Position numbers and translations under genes: made by a program. DNA of 64,000 nucleotides from Thiodiazotropha sp040793985. Its GTDB lineage: Bacteria > Pseudomonadota > Gammaproteobacteria > Chromatiales > Chromatiaceae. The notes beneath the pieces are model-generated. The model had not been told where the DNA came from and made no database searches. It worked only from the letters and a program-made list of their open reading frames with translations. The stretch spans positions 1 through 64,000 of the forward strand of contig JBFNJI010000034.1 in NCBI GenBank assembly GCA_040793985.1, in the 5' to 3' direction. Below are positions 1 through 9,300 of the stretch, in pieces. Position 1 is the stretch's first letter; each line of letters starts with the position of its first letter.

Positions 1-390
1 AAGACGTGGAAAAACACTACACCTTTGAATAGTTGTCGTCCTGCCTGATGACCAAAGCCGCAAAATCCCAGCAGCACACCCCGATGATGCACAGGTGCTT
101 CATCGTTGTTTAACAAGGATTTTTTAATAACAGAAGCACATAAGCTACACTACAAGTTACAGTTTTTCAGCCCCTTGCTTCATAGTGTGTTTTTTTGTTG
201 TAACCAATTGTTTTATTTAACTTAATTCTTAGCACCCATTGCCCATTACTCCTATCACAAATGTGTTAACACATTGTTTCACAAGTACATTTTCATTTTC
301 CACCGCATAAAAGCTACACTAAATGGCCAGTGACCCTGCTTCCAATGGCGGCGGCGGCCGCCTCTTACAAACCGTAATCCGCTTTGCATT
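1..390. other. Non-coding stretch at window start
   Basis: No convincing gene is seen on either strand. The first 120 bases are of mixed composition, and from about 120 to 300 the sequence is AT-rich with many stops in all frames. A GC-rich GGCGGCGGCGGCCGCC patch lies near 346-361. The promoter of the toxin-antitoxin pair at 450 is expected in the last 100 bases, but no -35/-10 pair was assigned with confidence. Confidence 0.5.
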
Positions 391-418
391 GGTACCATAT
401 ATGGACTATATTTGGTAC
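391..418. promoter_or_regulatory. Probable operator of the Phd-ParE toxin-antitoxin operon
   Basis: An imperfect palindrome is centred on A405. The arms at 392-404 and 406-418 match at 11 of 13 positions, with GTACC at one end and GGTAC at the other. It lies 32 bases before the antitoxin start. Phd/YefM antitoxins usually repress their own operon through a palindrome in this place, so autoregulation is the likely role. The repeat is seen directly; the binding is inferred. Confidence 0.55.
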
Positions 419-449
419 GTTCTGGAGTCACAGATACGGTGGACACATT

Positions 450-731
450 ATGAAACTCAGCGAATCGGTCAAACCAATCAGCTACCTTAAAAGTCATACG
501 GCCGAGGCCTTACGAGACGTCAACGAGGGCCAGCGGACCATGGTGATCACCCAACACGGTGAAGCCAAGGCGGTTCTCCAGGACATCGCCAGTTACGAAC
601 AAACCCAAGAATCGCTGGCGCTGCTCAAGATGCTGGCCCAGAGCTCCAAGTGCATTCGAGAGGGGCGCAGCAAGCCCGTCAAAACGACCTTCGCGGATAT
701 CCGCAAACGCATCAAGGAAAGCACCGGGTGA
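450..731 (+). CDS. Phd/YefM-family antitoxin
   Basis: This 93-residue protein starts at ATG 450. The N-terminus MKLSESVKPISYLKSH and the following AEALRDVNEG, the TMVITQHGEAKAVLQ strand and the SYEQTQESLALL helix are the standard Phd/YefM fold, an N-terminal dimerisation and DNA-binding part followed by a C-terminal toxin-neutralising tail. The tail here is rich in Lys and Arg and ends in a helix around residues 75-92. The stop codon overlaps the GTG start of the ParE-type toxin gene (GTGA), the usual translational coupling of such a pair. Repression from the palindrome at 391-418 is likely. An in-frame upstream start at 384 would run through the operator and is rejected. Confidence 0.85.
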   Translation: MKLSESVKPISYLKSHTAEALRDVNEGQRTMVITQHGEAKAVLQDIASYEQTQESLALLKMLAQSSKCIREGRSKPVKTTFADIRKRIKESTG

Positions 732-1054
732 CACGCTATCGCGTCCGGGTTTCAGAAGAAGCGGAACAGGACCTGATCGACATCAACCGTTACGTTGCAA
801 TCCATGACTCGGTGGAGAAGGCGGCGTACGTGTTGGAACAACTGGAACCGCTATGTTCGAGCCTTGCCGACCTGCCCATGCGGGGCCATATCCCGCCCGA
901 ACTGGATCGGATCGGCGTGACGAATTACCGGGAGGTCCACTTCAAGCCGTATCGTGTCATCTACGAGGTCATCGGGCAGGACGTCTTTGTTCATTGCGTC
1001 CTGGATGGGCGACGAGACATGCAGTCGTTACTTGAGCGGCGCCTGGTTCGGTAG
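728..1054 (+). CDS. ParE/RelE-family toxin
   Basis: This 108-residue protein starts at GTG 728, which overlaps the antitoxin stop by four bases. The N-terminus TRYRVRVSEEAEQDLIDI and the C-terminal REVHFKPYRVIYEV...VFVHCVLDGRRDMQSLL pattern are typical of the ParE/RelE superfamily: two N-terminal helices packed on an antiparallel sheet with basic residues near the end. ParE members poison DNA gyrase and RelE members cleave mRNA on the ribosome. The sequence looks closer to ParE (RxxLP spacing, 'Y..Y.v..d.v.v..vldgRRD'), but the target is not proven. As ICE cargo the pair probably stabilises the element. Confidence 0.85.
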   Translation: MTRYRVRVSEEAEQDLIDINRYVAIHDSVEKAAYVLEQLEPLCSSLADLPMRGHIPPELDRIGVTNYREVHFKPYRVIYEVIGQDVFVHCVLDGRRDMQSLLERRLVR

Positions 1055-1154
1055 GAGCTACCCACACTTCCGCGTTCGCGCAGTAGGTTTGCCGGTCTCA
1101 TATTACTGTTGCCTCCCCTGCTGTTGAGCATGCCAAGCAAGGGGTATCGATAAA

Positions 1155-1236
1155 TCCCACTAGATTGAAAACAAGCCATTTTTTAGCGTTAATATCAATG
1201 GCTTAATAGAAAATCTATGTAGTAATACCATGCTCA
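1155..1236. repeat. Imperfect direct repeat, copy A (left of Gabija-like pair)
   Basis: The block runs TCCCACTAGATTG, then a stem AAGCCATT / AATGGCTT, then AGTAATACCATG and ATGCTCA. The same order of motifs recurs at 5152-5244. Within each copy the AAGCC...GGCTT arms are inverted. Such a pair around a defence module could be attachment-site or transposition remains; no recombinase gene lies between the copies. Confidence 0.6.
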
Positions 1237-1330
1237 GAAATAGTTGTGCTGGTAGTGCTTATAATGACGGCTAGTTCGCGGTTTCTGAAAAAGTAAATCT
1301 GTCCCGTTTTCCTCTCACCTTCCTTGTTAA

Positions 1331-1362
1331 GGCGGGACTCAGGAGCGAGACCTCGCCCCGCC
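1331..1362 (+). promoter_or_regulatory. GC-rich hairpin in the leader of the Gabija-like operon
   Basis: GGCGGG at 1331-1336 can pair with CCCGCC at 1357-1362, and GCGAG with CTCGC inside. It lies 40 bases before the nuclease start. No T-run follows it on either strand, so a simple terminator is unlikely. A role in the leader RNA is only a possibility. Confidence 0.3.
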
Positions 1363-1401
1363 GCAGGTAGCGGCGAATATCGTAGAGGCAGGAGACGCCG
1401 A

Positions 1402-3317
1402 ATGAAACTTCACTGTATACGCTTATCAAACTTCCAGTGCTTCGGCTCGGAGCCTACGGAACTCAGCCTCGAAGCCCTGACTTTTTTTATCGGCCCAAAT
1501 GGGTCCGGCAAGACTGCCGCGATGCAAGCGCTTTGCCGCTTGTTCGCTTTCGACCCGGCCTTACGGCGCATCAAAAAATCGGACTTCCACGTTCCCCATG
1601 ATGAGGGAGAAACACCGGACGAACGGACCCTTTGGATTGAAGCTGATCTCCTCTTCCCGGAGCTGAAGGATGATGAGGGAGAACATCCAACAATCCCCCT
1701 CACTTTGGACACATGCGCCTGGACGAACCAGCAGGTATACCGCGTGTTCGCTTTCGTCTCGACGCGAGTATGGGTGTGGATGGCGATATCGATGACACGT
1801 TTCGATATGTGCTGGACCTTAACGCGGATGGTTCGCCCCTGAATACAGCCGCAGTGTCTCGGCCCGAGCGCAATAACATTCAGCTCCACTACCTGCCTGC
1901 AAGACGCGATCCAGCGGAGCACATCTCGTTTGGAACAAATGCTCTGCTCGGCCGGTTACTGAGAGCAGTGAACTGGGATACCGAGCGCTCAACAATCAAG
2001 GCGCTGACCGAACAGATAAGCGACAGCCTGGCAACCAACGAGTCAGTCGCCTCGCTAAGCAAAAAATTAAGTGGCGCATGGAAAGTCCTTCATAAAGGGA
2101 GCTACTTTGCTGACCCTTCGATTACCTTTGTTGCGAGTGAAATCGAAGCGCTGCTCAGGCACCTGTCCGTATCGTTTGCTCCGGGCCACGACGAGCAGTT
2201 GGTGGATTTCTCGCGACTTAGCGATGGGCAGAAATCCATGCTTTACCTCTCGCTGGTTCTTTCTTCGCAAGCTATAGGGCGTGCGGTACTCAGTGGAGAA
2301 GACAGCACCTTTGATCCAGACAAGCTCAAACCCGCTATATTCACGATTGTCGCTGTTGAGGAGCCCGAGAACAGCCTCTCTCCCCATTACCTGGGCCGTA
2401 TTGTCTCGGCGTTGACCACGCTGGTACAAAACGAAGATGCCCAGGCTGTAATTGCCACCCACGCTCCTTCCATGCTGCGTCGAGTAGAGCCCGAAAAGAT
2501 CCGCTACCTGCGTCTAAGCGAAGCACGACGAACAAGCGTGACCGGCATTCAAATGCCAGCTGTTGCCGACGAAGCCCACAAATTTGTGCGCGAAGCTGTC
2601 CAATCCTTCCCGGAACTGTATTTCTCTCGATTGGTTGTTCTAGGTGAAGGTGACAGCGAAGAAATCGTACTACCCCGCATATTGAAAGCAAAAGGGGCTC
2701 CTATCGATGAGTCTGCGATATCTGTTGTGCCGCTCGGTGGCAGACACGTAAATCACTTCTGGCGCTTGCTAACAGCTCTGGATATCCCCTTTATTACTCT
2801 TCTGGACTTGGATTTTGCACGCCACCAAGGTGGATGGGGACGTGTAAAGTATGTAAATGATCAATTGGGCCAATACATGCCAGTCCAACAGCTTCCTTCT
2901 GATTGGGGTATACCCGCATGGAACGACGATACTAACAAGCTGCTTGACTACCAAAACTACATCAACGCACTCGAAGAGCGCGGAATTTTCTTCTCCTCGC
3001 CGATGGATCTGGATTTTGCGATGCTCAAGAGCTACCCAGATGCTTACGAACTCGATGGCGCCGACCAGATTCTCCCAGACGACAACAAGACCAAAGCGGT
3101 CCTTGGCGACAGTTACCACGATGCTAATCAATACACCGAGGACGAGCAAAAGCTTTTCATCACATATCACAAGCGTTTCAAGCTTGGCAGCAAACCCGCC
3201 GCTCATATCAACGCCCTTTCCAGGCTCACGGATGGTGAACTTCTAGCCATGATGCCACTTTCATTAGGTCGACTGGCTGATGCAGTGATCGCCAGACTCG
3301 CGGAATTACCTGAGTGA
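1402..3317 (+). pseudogene. gajA: GajA-like OLD-family ATPase/TOPRIM nuclease, frame broken by a 1-base deletion
   Basis: Two overlapping frames together make one OLD-family nuclease of about 638 residues. Frame 1 starts at ATG 1402, with AGGAG seven bases upstream, and carries the Walker A motif GPNGSGKT. It should switch at a run of five C (1695-1699). One extra C would read TIPPHFGHMRLDEP, the expected continuation, and join the frame that ends at 3317. Downstream are an ABC-type signature (RLSDGQKSMLYLSL), Walker B (VAVEEPENSLSPHYLG), an H-loop (ATHAPSMLRR) and a TOPRIM domain with LGEGDSEEIVLPRIL and LLDLDFARH. GajA-type nucleases cut DNA when nucleotide pools fall during phage infection. 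The GTGA overlap with a UvrD-like helicase supports Gabija. The defect may be real, a sequencing error, or a -1 slip site. Confidence 0.7.
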
Positions 3318-4984
3318 TTGACCCCACAGACTGGAAACCGGCTGATGGCCTTATATTAGAGCCCAATGCGTTAAACGCCGCGACCGAGCGCGAACGCTGC
3401 CTGGCACTGACCGCCGGTCCTGGTGCTGGAAAGACCGAAATGCTCGCACAGAGAGCGGACTTTCTTTTACGCACAGGAACATGCCGTTATCCGTACCGCA
3501 TCCTTGCGATCTCATTCAAGGTCGATGCAAGCCGGAACCTGAAGGATCGTGTGCGCCGACGCTGCGGCCCAGAGCTTGCCGCCAGATTTGACAGTTATAC
3601 CTTCCATGCTTTTGCAAAGCGCATCATCGACCGCTTTCGTCCGGTACTGACTGGGCTCGACGCGCTTGATCCGGACTACACAATCGGTACTCGCAAAGTC
3701 ACACGCCGACAAATTGAATTCGGCGACCTCATCCCCCTGGCAATAGATATTCTCAATACATCCCGGGTCGCCAGAAACGCAGTCCGCAAAAGCTATACCG
3801 ATGTTTTTCTTGATGAGTTTCAGGACTGTACCGACCGGCAGTACGAACTGGTCCGACTGGCATTTCAGGGCACTTCAGTTCGCTTGACTGCCGTGGGCGA
3901 TACCAAACAACGGATCATGGCTTGGGCTGGAGCTCTGGAGGGAGTCTTCTCAACTTTCGCCGCTGACTTTAATGCGGTGCCGTTGAATTTGTACCTCAAT
4001 TTCCGCTCACAGCCACAGCTTCTTCGCATGCAAAACGCGATCATCCGCGTCATGGACCCCGCGTCCGTCATGCCCGACGAGAACATTGTCGGTGATGACG
4101 GTGAAATCTATGCCTGGCGATTTAACACCAGCCAGGACGAAGCCGTATATCTGGCGGATCAGATAGTCCGCTGGATACGGGATGAAGGCGTGCCTCATTC
4201 AGAAATTGCTATTCTGGTTTCCAAACAGCTCGATCTTTATGCTGATTTGTTGATGAAAGAACTGTATCAGCGCGGCATTCCTTACCGCAATGAGCAACAG
4301 CTTCAGGACATTTCCGTAGAGCCCGTAGCACGGTTAATAGCGGATTACTTATTGTGCCTTTATGGCACACGAGAGCCGGAGGCCTGGTTACGGTTGATGG
4401 ATCAACTTATCCCCTTCGAAGATGAGGACTATCAGGGCGACCTGCGACATGACTGGCAACGATTTATAAAAGCACAACGTAAAGAGGCGGAAATTTTCGA
4501 CTTGATTGACGATAGATGGCCAGGAGCATGGACATTTGTCGAGAAATTCCTTGAAAAGGTTGGAACGAGCGATTTAACTGCCCTGCACCCGGATTACGAG
4601 TCTGCCAGCCGTCTTAAAGAAGTGATACACAACATAAGATCGCGGATAGACGAATTGCTCAAGATAGATCATGATTTGCTTCACGCTTTAGCTCGATTTT
4701 CCGAGGATCATGCGGTACGCATCCTAACCATCCATAAGAGCAAAGGCCTGGAGTTCGATACGGTAGTCATTTTAGGTGTAGAGAACGAAGCGTTCTGGGG
4801 TAATGAGGCAGAAGAACGGTGCGCATTCTTCGTTGGGGTGTCACGCGCTAAACGCCGCCTACTACTGACACATGCGGATCAGCGGACAAGACCACCCGAT
4901 TGGACTAAACGTTGGGATATCGTGCGCCACCCCCAATCCGAATACTTTGGGTATGCCACACCGTTCTTAAGTGGCGGCACCTGA
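3314..4984 (+). CDS. gajB: UvrD/PcrA-type helicase, GajB-like
   Basis: This 556-residue superfamily 1A helicase starts at GTG 3314, overlapping the nuclease stop (GTGA). Motifs in order are Walker A/motif I (LTAGPGAGKTEM), motif II (VFLDEFQDCTDRQYELV), motif III (AVGDTKQRIMAWAGA), motif IV region (LNFRSQPQLL), motif V (ILTIHKSKGLEFDTVVILG) and motif VI (CAFFVGVSRAKRRLLLTHA). It is slightly longer than typical GajB, which is about 500 residues. In Gabija systems GajB binds the GajA tetramer and senses DNA ends, and the two act together against phage. The C-terminus matches the UvrD-C form without an extra nuclease domain. A stand-alone repair helicase is less likely, given the overlap with an OLD nuclease gene. 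Confidence 0.8.
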   Translation: MIDPTDWKPADGLILEPNALNAATERERCLALTAGPGAGKTEMLAQRADFLLRTGTCRYPYRILAISFKVDASRNLKDRVRRRCGPELAARFDSYTFHAFAKRIIDRFRPVLTGLDALDPDYTIGTRKVTRRQIEFGDLIPLAIDILNTSRVARNAVRKSYTDVFLDEFQDCTDRQYELVRLAFQGTSVRLTAVGDTKQRIMAWAGALEGVFSTFAADFNAVPLNLYLNFRSQPQLLRMQNAIIRVMDPASVMPDENIVGDDGEIYAWRFNTSQDEAVYLADQIVRWIRDEGVPHSEIAILVSKQLDLYADLLMKELYQRGIPYRNEQQLQDISVEPVARLIADYLLCLYGTREPEAWLRLMDQLIPFEDEDYQGDLRHDWQRFIKAQRKEAEIFDLIDDRWPGAWTFVEKFLEKVGTSDLTALHPDYESASRLKEVIHNIRSRIDELLKIDHDLLHALARFSEDHAVRILTIHKSKGLEFDTVVILGVENEAFWGNEAEERCAFFVGVSRAKRRLLLTHADQRTRPPDWTKRWDIVRHPQSEYFGYATPFLSGGT

Positions 4985-5151
4985 GCAAGAGGATATCGAT
5001 CCGTCCAGGTTTATATGGCCCGGAGTTGTTAGGTTCTTTGAGATCAGAAATACAAACTTCTCTATCCAGTTGCTCATTAAACACTCAACTAAATGGCTCT
5101 TCTTTTTCCCGCTGGGATTCAAACCCTGCTATATACACTCTTACCCTTCAC

Positions 5152-5244
5152 TCCCACTCTATTGTAAATAAGCCTTTTTTGTCTTTTATATTCAATGGCT
5201 TATTTTCCTGCTAAACAGTAATACCATGAAAAATACCATGCTCA
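5152..5244. repeat. Imperfect direct repeat, copy B (right of Gabija-like pair)
   Basis: Second copy of the block at 1155-1236, in the same orientation: TCCCACTCTATTG, then AAGCC...GGCTT arms around an AT-rich loop, TTCAATGGCTTA, AGTAATACCATG and CATGCTCA. It is about 10 bases longer because ATACCATG occurs twice. Together the copies enclose both Gabija-like genes. Confidence 0.6.
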
Positions 5245-5847
5245 ATTATTTGTTGCAAAAATTCTTATTTTTTACGATTTACTCGCATATTGTACGCCGA
5301 ATGGGGTTCCTATGCGCTTGAGCTCACGATTATGTAAACGCTCACCGAATCTCCACCCAAAGCATATAACGTAGCGTCCTGTACACTGTAATGGGCATTC
5401 CGGAACGTCCTGGTGAATGTCGGGGCCTCGCATGTGGTTCGTTCTTCTCTTGATCAACAGTTGAGCTATGATCGCTGGCATGGTGGTTTTTTCAACAACC
5501 TGCTACTGGTCCATGCAGCTAATTAAATTATGTAATGCACACTTAGCTCGCCCTATGGCAGCGATGATATTGCCAGCTGGTTTCGTCCACTTGAAGGGTT
5601 TGGTGTTGAAGATATGGGCCTACTTACCCACAGCGACCGCCTAATATGCGATTTCTTTTTGTCGAGCCAGTGCTTTCCCTTCGGCTTCCTTCAGATCCCA
5701 CCTCACATGGACACCCTTGCCGTTCGGCTAACTATTCCCCTTGCTGGGCTAGCAGAGGACTTTCACCTCCAAATTCATCCAGCCACCACCACAGTGACCA
5801 TACAGCGCCAGACAAGGCGCTACGCGCCATGCCCGGCACACCTAACT

Positions 5848-5874
5848 AAAAAACCCGGCACGGGCCGGGCTTTT
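5848..5874. terminator. Bidirectional Rho-independent terminator
   Basis: The stem CCCGGC / GCCGGG lies at 5854-5859 and 5864-5869, with A6 before it and CTTTTC after it, so it can act on both strands. On the minus strand it would end the cargo 1 transcript about 150 bases after the nucleotidyltransferase stop. Confidence 0.75.
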
Positions 5875-6022
5875 CGTCGGTGCGTTATACACGATAGAGT
5901 AGGCTAGACAAAGTCCTTTCTGAACGTCGCTATTGTGTGTTTTCCACTAGTTCTCCTCAATACCTCGCTCTAAGTAACTCCAACTACTCCACTAAAAATC
6001 CTAGCAGGCCAAGAGCCGCTAA

Positions 6023-6334
6023 TCAAGTTTTTCGGTAAAGGCATGTGGCCGTTTTCCATACCGATTCCAGAAATGAATATGGCCTTGAAAGGCCGTCCTT
6101 CAATTCCTCGTGTGTATAGAAAAGCAGGTCGAACTTGACCGGAAATCTCGACAGTGCCTCGTACACCTCCACGCCGCGATGAGCACGCCGGATACCCGTA
6201 TCCTTGACCACAATCATGTCGATATCGCTGCTCGTCGTTTCCTTGCCTTTCGCACTGGAGCCGAACAACACAATCTGATCCGGATCGTACAAATCGACGA
6301 TGATGTCGACCGCCTTTTCGGCCCAGCGCCGCAT
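6023..6334 (-). CDS. Minimal nucleotidyltransferase (MNT) coupled to TcA
   Basis: This 103-residue protein has the full MNT signature. GSSAKGKETTSSDIDMIVV supplies the GS loop and the two metal-binding Asp residues (DxD). VKFDLLFYT supplies the third Asp, so it looks catalytically competent. Family members transfer a nucleotide, usually AMP, to a partner. The best known are the MntA antitoxins that AMPylate HEPN RNases. The start lies 3 bases after the TcA stop (TGAGCGATG), so it is translated as the last gene of the toxin operon. No HEPN gene is adjacent. It could modify a toxin component, serve as an antitoxin, or be a passenger. The fold call is firm; the role is unknown. Confidence 0.8.
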   Translation of the reverse strand: MRRWAEKAVDIIVDLYDPDQIVLFGSSAKGKETTSSDIDMIVVKDTGIRRAHRGVEVYEALSRFPVKFDLLFYTHEELKDGLSRPYSFLESVWKTATCLYRKT

Positions 6335-6337
6335 CGC

Positions 6338-9300
6338 TCAACTCGTCTGGAAACTGACGATCATGAACAAGTCGTCGATATTGTCAGTCGGCAACGATTG
6401 GAAATCGCCATCGCTCGCTCGGCGCACCTTGACGCTCCACTGGCCCTTACCATTCGGCAACGACGGAGTTGCATGTTCCTTGTGATGGACGTCATTGAAG
6501 TTGGCGTCTTTCGACACATCGAAGTTCTCAGCGGGTTGTCCCGGTAGCGCCATTTCCACGTGATAGTCGCCACTGCTTTGACCTTCGATCACGAAATCGA
6601 TCTTCGATACCTTCAAATTTGTCGCGCTCTTTGCATAGAATGGATAATGTTCGGTTCTGACGTCCAGCAACAGCTCCTGATCCGACCCGTCCACGGCGGG
6701 ATGGAGGAAACGGTGCCATTCGTTCGGGAATTGATGCCTGGCGCTGAGCAACAACACGCCGCTGGTCGGCAATATGCTGTTCAGGTGACTCTGGGCCGCC
6801 ATCGCCAGATTGGCGCCGCCGTCACGGGCTGTATACCTGACGTGGATGATGACATCGGAGATTGTGCTGAAGTCGAATTGATTGCTTTCCTGCGGCATCT
6901 TGATGAGCCACGTTCCCATTACGCCCAGACCTTCGAAGGGCAAGAATCGTTCATCGTTGAAATTCAGTTCGAACAGGCCGGTGTCTTCCTGCGCGTGACT
7001 GGTAGCGATCGACTGAATCGCGCCGTACAAATGACGAAAACGCGTATCGGAAGTATCGACCGCATCATAGCTCGATCCGACCAACGTGTTGATGCGCACG
7101 CGGCTGTTCTGCAGCGACAGCGTGCAGTGGATGCCGGAATACGGGCCGGTGACGCACGGCACAGACAGGGCGACCGACTTGATGCGGCGCATGTAATGGC
7201 CTGGATAGTCCATATCGAACAGCCATTCCGGCAGCTCCAGCGTGCATTGGCCCGTCAGCTTCAGCTGCATTAGGTGAAGTGGAGACACCTGTGCCAGCGA
7301 GACGTGCTTCGTGAGTTCCAATTCGCGTTTGTGTTGATCGAAATAAGCCACTTCCATACGGCTGATATCGTTCATCAACTTATCGCCGGCCAGCAGGCCC
7401 TTTTTCAGGCTGTCCCAGTAGCCAAACTGTATGTAGTTCGAATCGCCGAGGGCGAGTTCCTGCCGGAAACTCTTCTCCGCTCGCTTGGCCATATCGTAGG
7501 CCAGTTGATACGCCTGGAAGTAGATCGATGAGACCTGTGTCAACATCCAGTTATAGAGCTGCTCGTTGGTGTATTTGTTGCGCAGGTATTCATCTTCGGT
7601 CTTGGTGTTCTCGATGCGAAGCTCCTGCGTAGCCAATTCTTTTTCGGCAATGTCTTTCCTGATGTCGGCCGCCAGTTGTTGTTTTTCGATCTGCAGTTTC
7701 TCTTTCTCGGCTAATCGCATCTGGAATTGATGGTTGTCATACTGCCTGGTGTACTGCGCCTGCTTTTCAAGCTCGCCGGCAATCGTGCGCATGATCTGAC
7801 TGGCACCCTGCGACGCAGCCGCGAAATTGGCAAGCGCCCCGGCAACATTCCGGCCGCCGAACTTGGCAGTCACGTGCGGTGAGCCGCCGACGCCGGACCC
7901 ACCGGCTTGTACATCCGGGATCAGATTTACCGCGCCGGCCGCGATATTGAGCCCGAGGGCGATAGTGTCCGGCCGAATGGTGAGATAGTTGAGAACCATC
8001 GCGGCGGATTCGCCGTCCGTCTTCTTGGGAATGCCCTCGTAATACAGGCGGCGCTCTTCGACGACATTGAGGCTGGCCTCCAGGGCGGCGATATTCTCGT
8101 CGGATTCGTCGATGTCCCGCTTCCTGATCTCCTTGATACTGTTTTGTAGTTGAATCTCCTGCATCGAGCGCAAGGTGGCCAGCCCCTCGGCGTCTTTCTG
8201 CTCCAGGGCCCGTAGCAGGTTGGCGCCAAGGTTTTTTACCTCGCTGCAGAAGCGCGCGGCCATTTGAACGAGCGTGCGGAAGCGATAATTCGGATTCGGC
8301 ACACTCAGGTCGTCGAGCACGCTGCCCAGGTCGATTCCGGCAGCGGCGGCTTTGACAAGCAACGCCGGATCGATGGGCGGTGCAAACAGCGGCAGTTGCC
8401 GCACCACGCCCTCGATATTCATGCAATTACGAATCTTTGTCAGCCGGTCTTCGACGGTATCCCAATAGCCCATTAGCTGATCGTTCCGCGGGATGCAGAA
8501 GTACAGCGTTTCCAGCCGTGGCAACGGCTCGGCACCCTCGGTGGACGGCACGATCCGGATCGGCAGACCCAGTTCGCTCTCTGCCGCCACTTCGATCATG
8601 TTGTTGCCGAAAATATCGAGCGGGCCTTCTGCGAGCAATTCCTGATAGGTCTTGTCGTTGCGCGGTATCGCCGGCACCTCCTTCGGCCGGTCGCCGAGGA
8701 GTTCGTATGCGAGTATGTATAGCAATGAGGCCTGATTGATCGACTCTAGCGTATCCCGGCGGTATAGCTGGTCGCCCCAGGCGATCAGGTTGTCGATGTA
8801 CTTCATGACCACGTTGCGTTGATAGGCCACCGGCCTGTATCGGGCAATGAGGTGTGGCTTGAACGGGTCGTTCTTCCAGGCTGTCACCTGATCGGCGAAA
8901 TCGTCGATTTTGTCGATGATGTTCTGGATACGCTGCTGCCGGTAATCCGCGGAGGAATGTTCGAAGAACGGTTTCGTTATCCAGTAGCGCCGTGGTACCG
9001 GGAGATTCTCCGTGTTTGTCGGGTTGAACACGTAGTGGTACCAACGCGTAGCCTCTTCGAATTGCTGATTCTGGCTGAGCTTGCCAGCGATCATCATCGG
9101 CACGTGAAAGAACAACTCCCAGTTATAAACCGAGAAAGCGCCGCCAAACGAGAAATCGACGATGTCTTTCCTGGCGGTTTGATCGGGCTCGTGTGGCGCC
9201 TTCGGCCTGTACTCGCTGTTGAAATTGAAATTGTTAGGCGGCTGATAGTTTTGCGGAAACCGCTGGATCCGCCTGTTAAGCAGCCCGTCGATTCCGGAGC

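Larger units (their letters stand above)
4985..6022. other. Non-coding stretch between Gabija-like pair and cargo 1
   Basis: About 1 kb has no supported gene. It holds direct-repeat copy B (5152-5244), an AT-rich part to about 5540, then a C-rich block from about 5640 to 5845 with the hairpin AGCGCC/GGCGCT at 5804-5821, and a terminator at 5848-5874. The C-rich block (CCCTTGCCGTTCGGCTAAC, GGACTTTCACCTCC, CATGCCCGGCACAC) reminds me of recurrent non-coding segments near mobile elements, but I cannot identify it. Confidence 0.4.

Noticed and set aside
279..497. Minus-strand frame of 72 codons over the toxin-antitoxin promoter
   Set aside because: It crosses the operator and the antitoxin start, has no ribosome site, and its translation is low-complexity and basic at the end.
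1324..1401. Upstream extension of the GajA-like frame to 1324
   Set aside because: The extension is low-complexity Arg/Gly, passes through the GC hairpin, and the ATG at 1402 has AGGAG and the family-typical N-terminus.
5100..5130. tRNA T-arm-like GGGATTCAAACCC
   Set aside because: No acceptor, D or anticodon arm can be built around it, and the spacing differs from copy A of the flanking repeat, so it is not a tRNA remnant that I can support.
5272..5481. Minus-strand frame of 69 codons
   Set aside because: No family resemblance, no ribosome site, and it lies in an AT-rich non-coding gap.
5614..5907. Plus-strand frame of 97 codons
   Set aside because: It runs through a hairpin and the terminator at 5848-5874, and its translation is unlike any protein I know.
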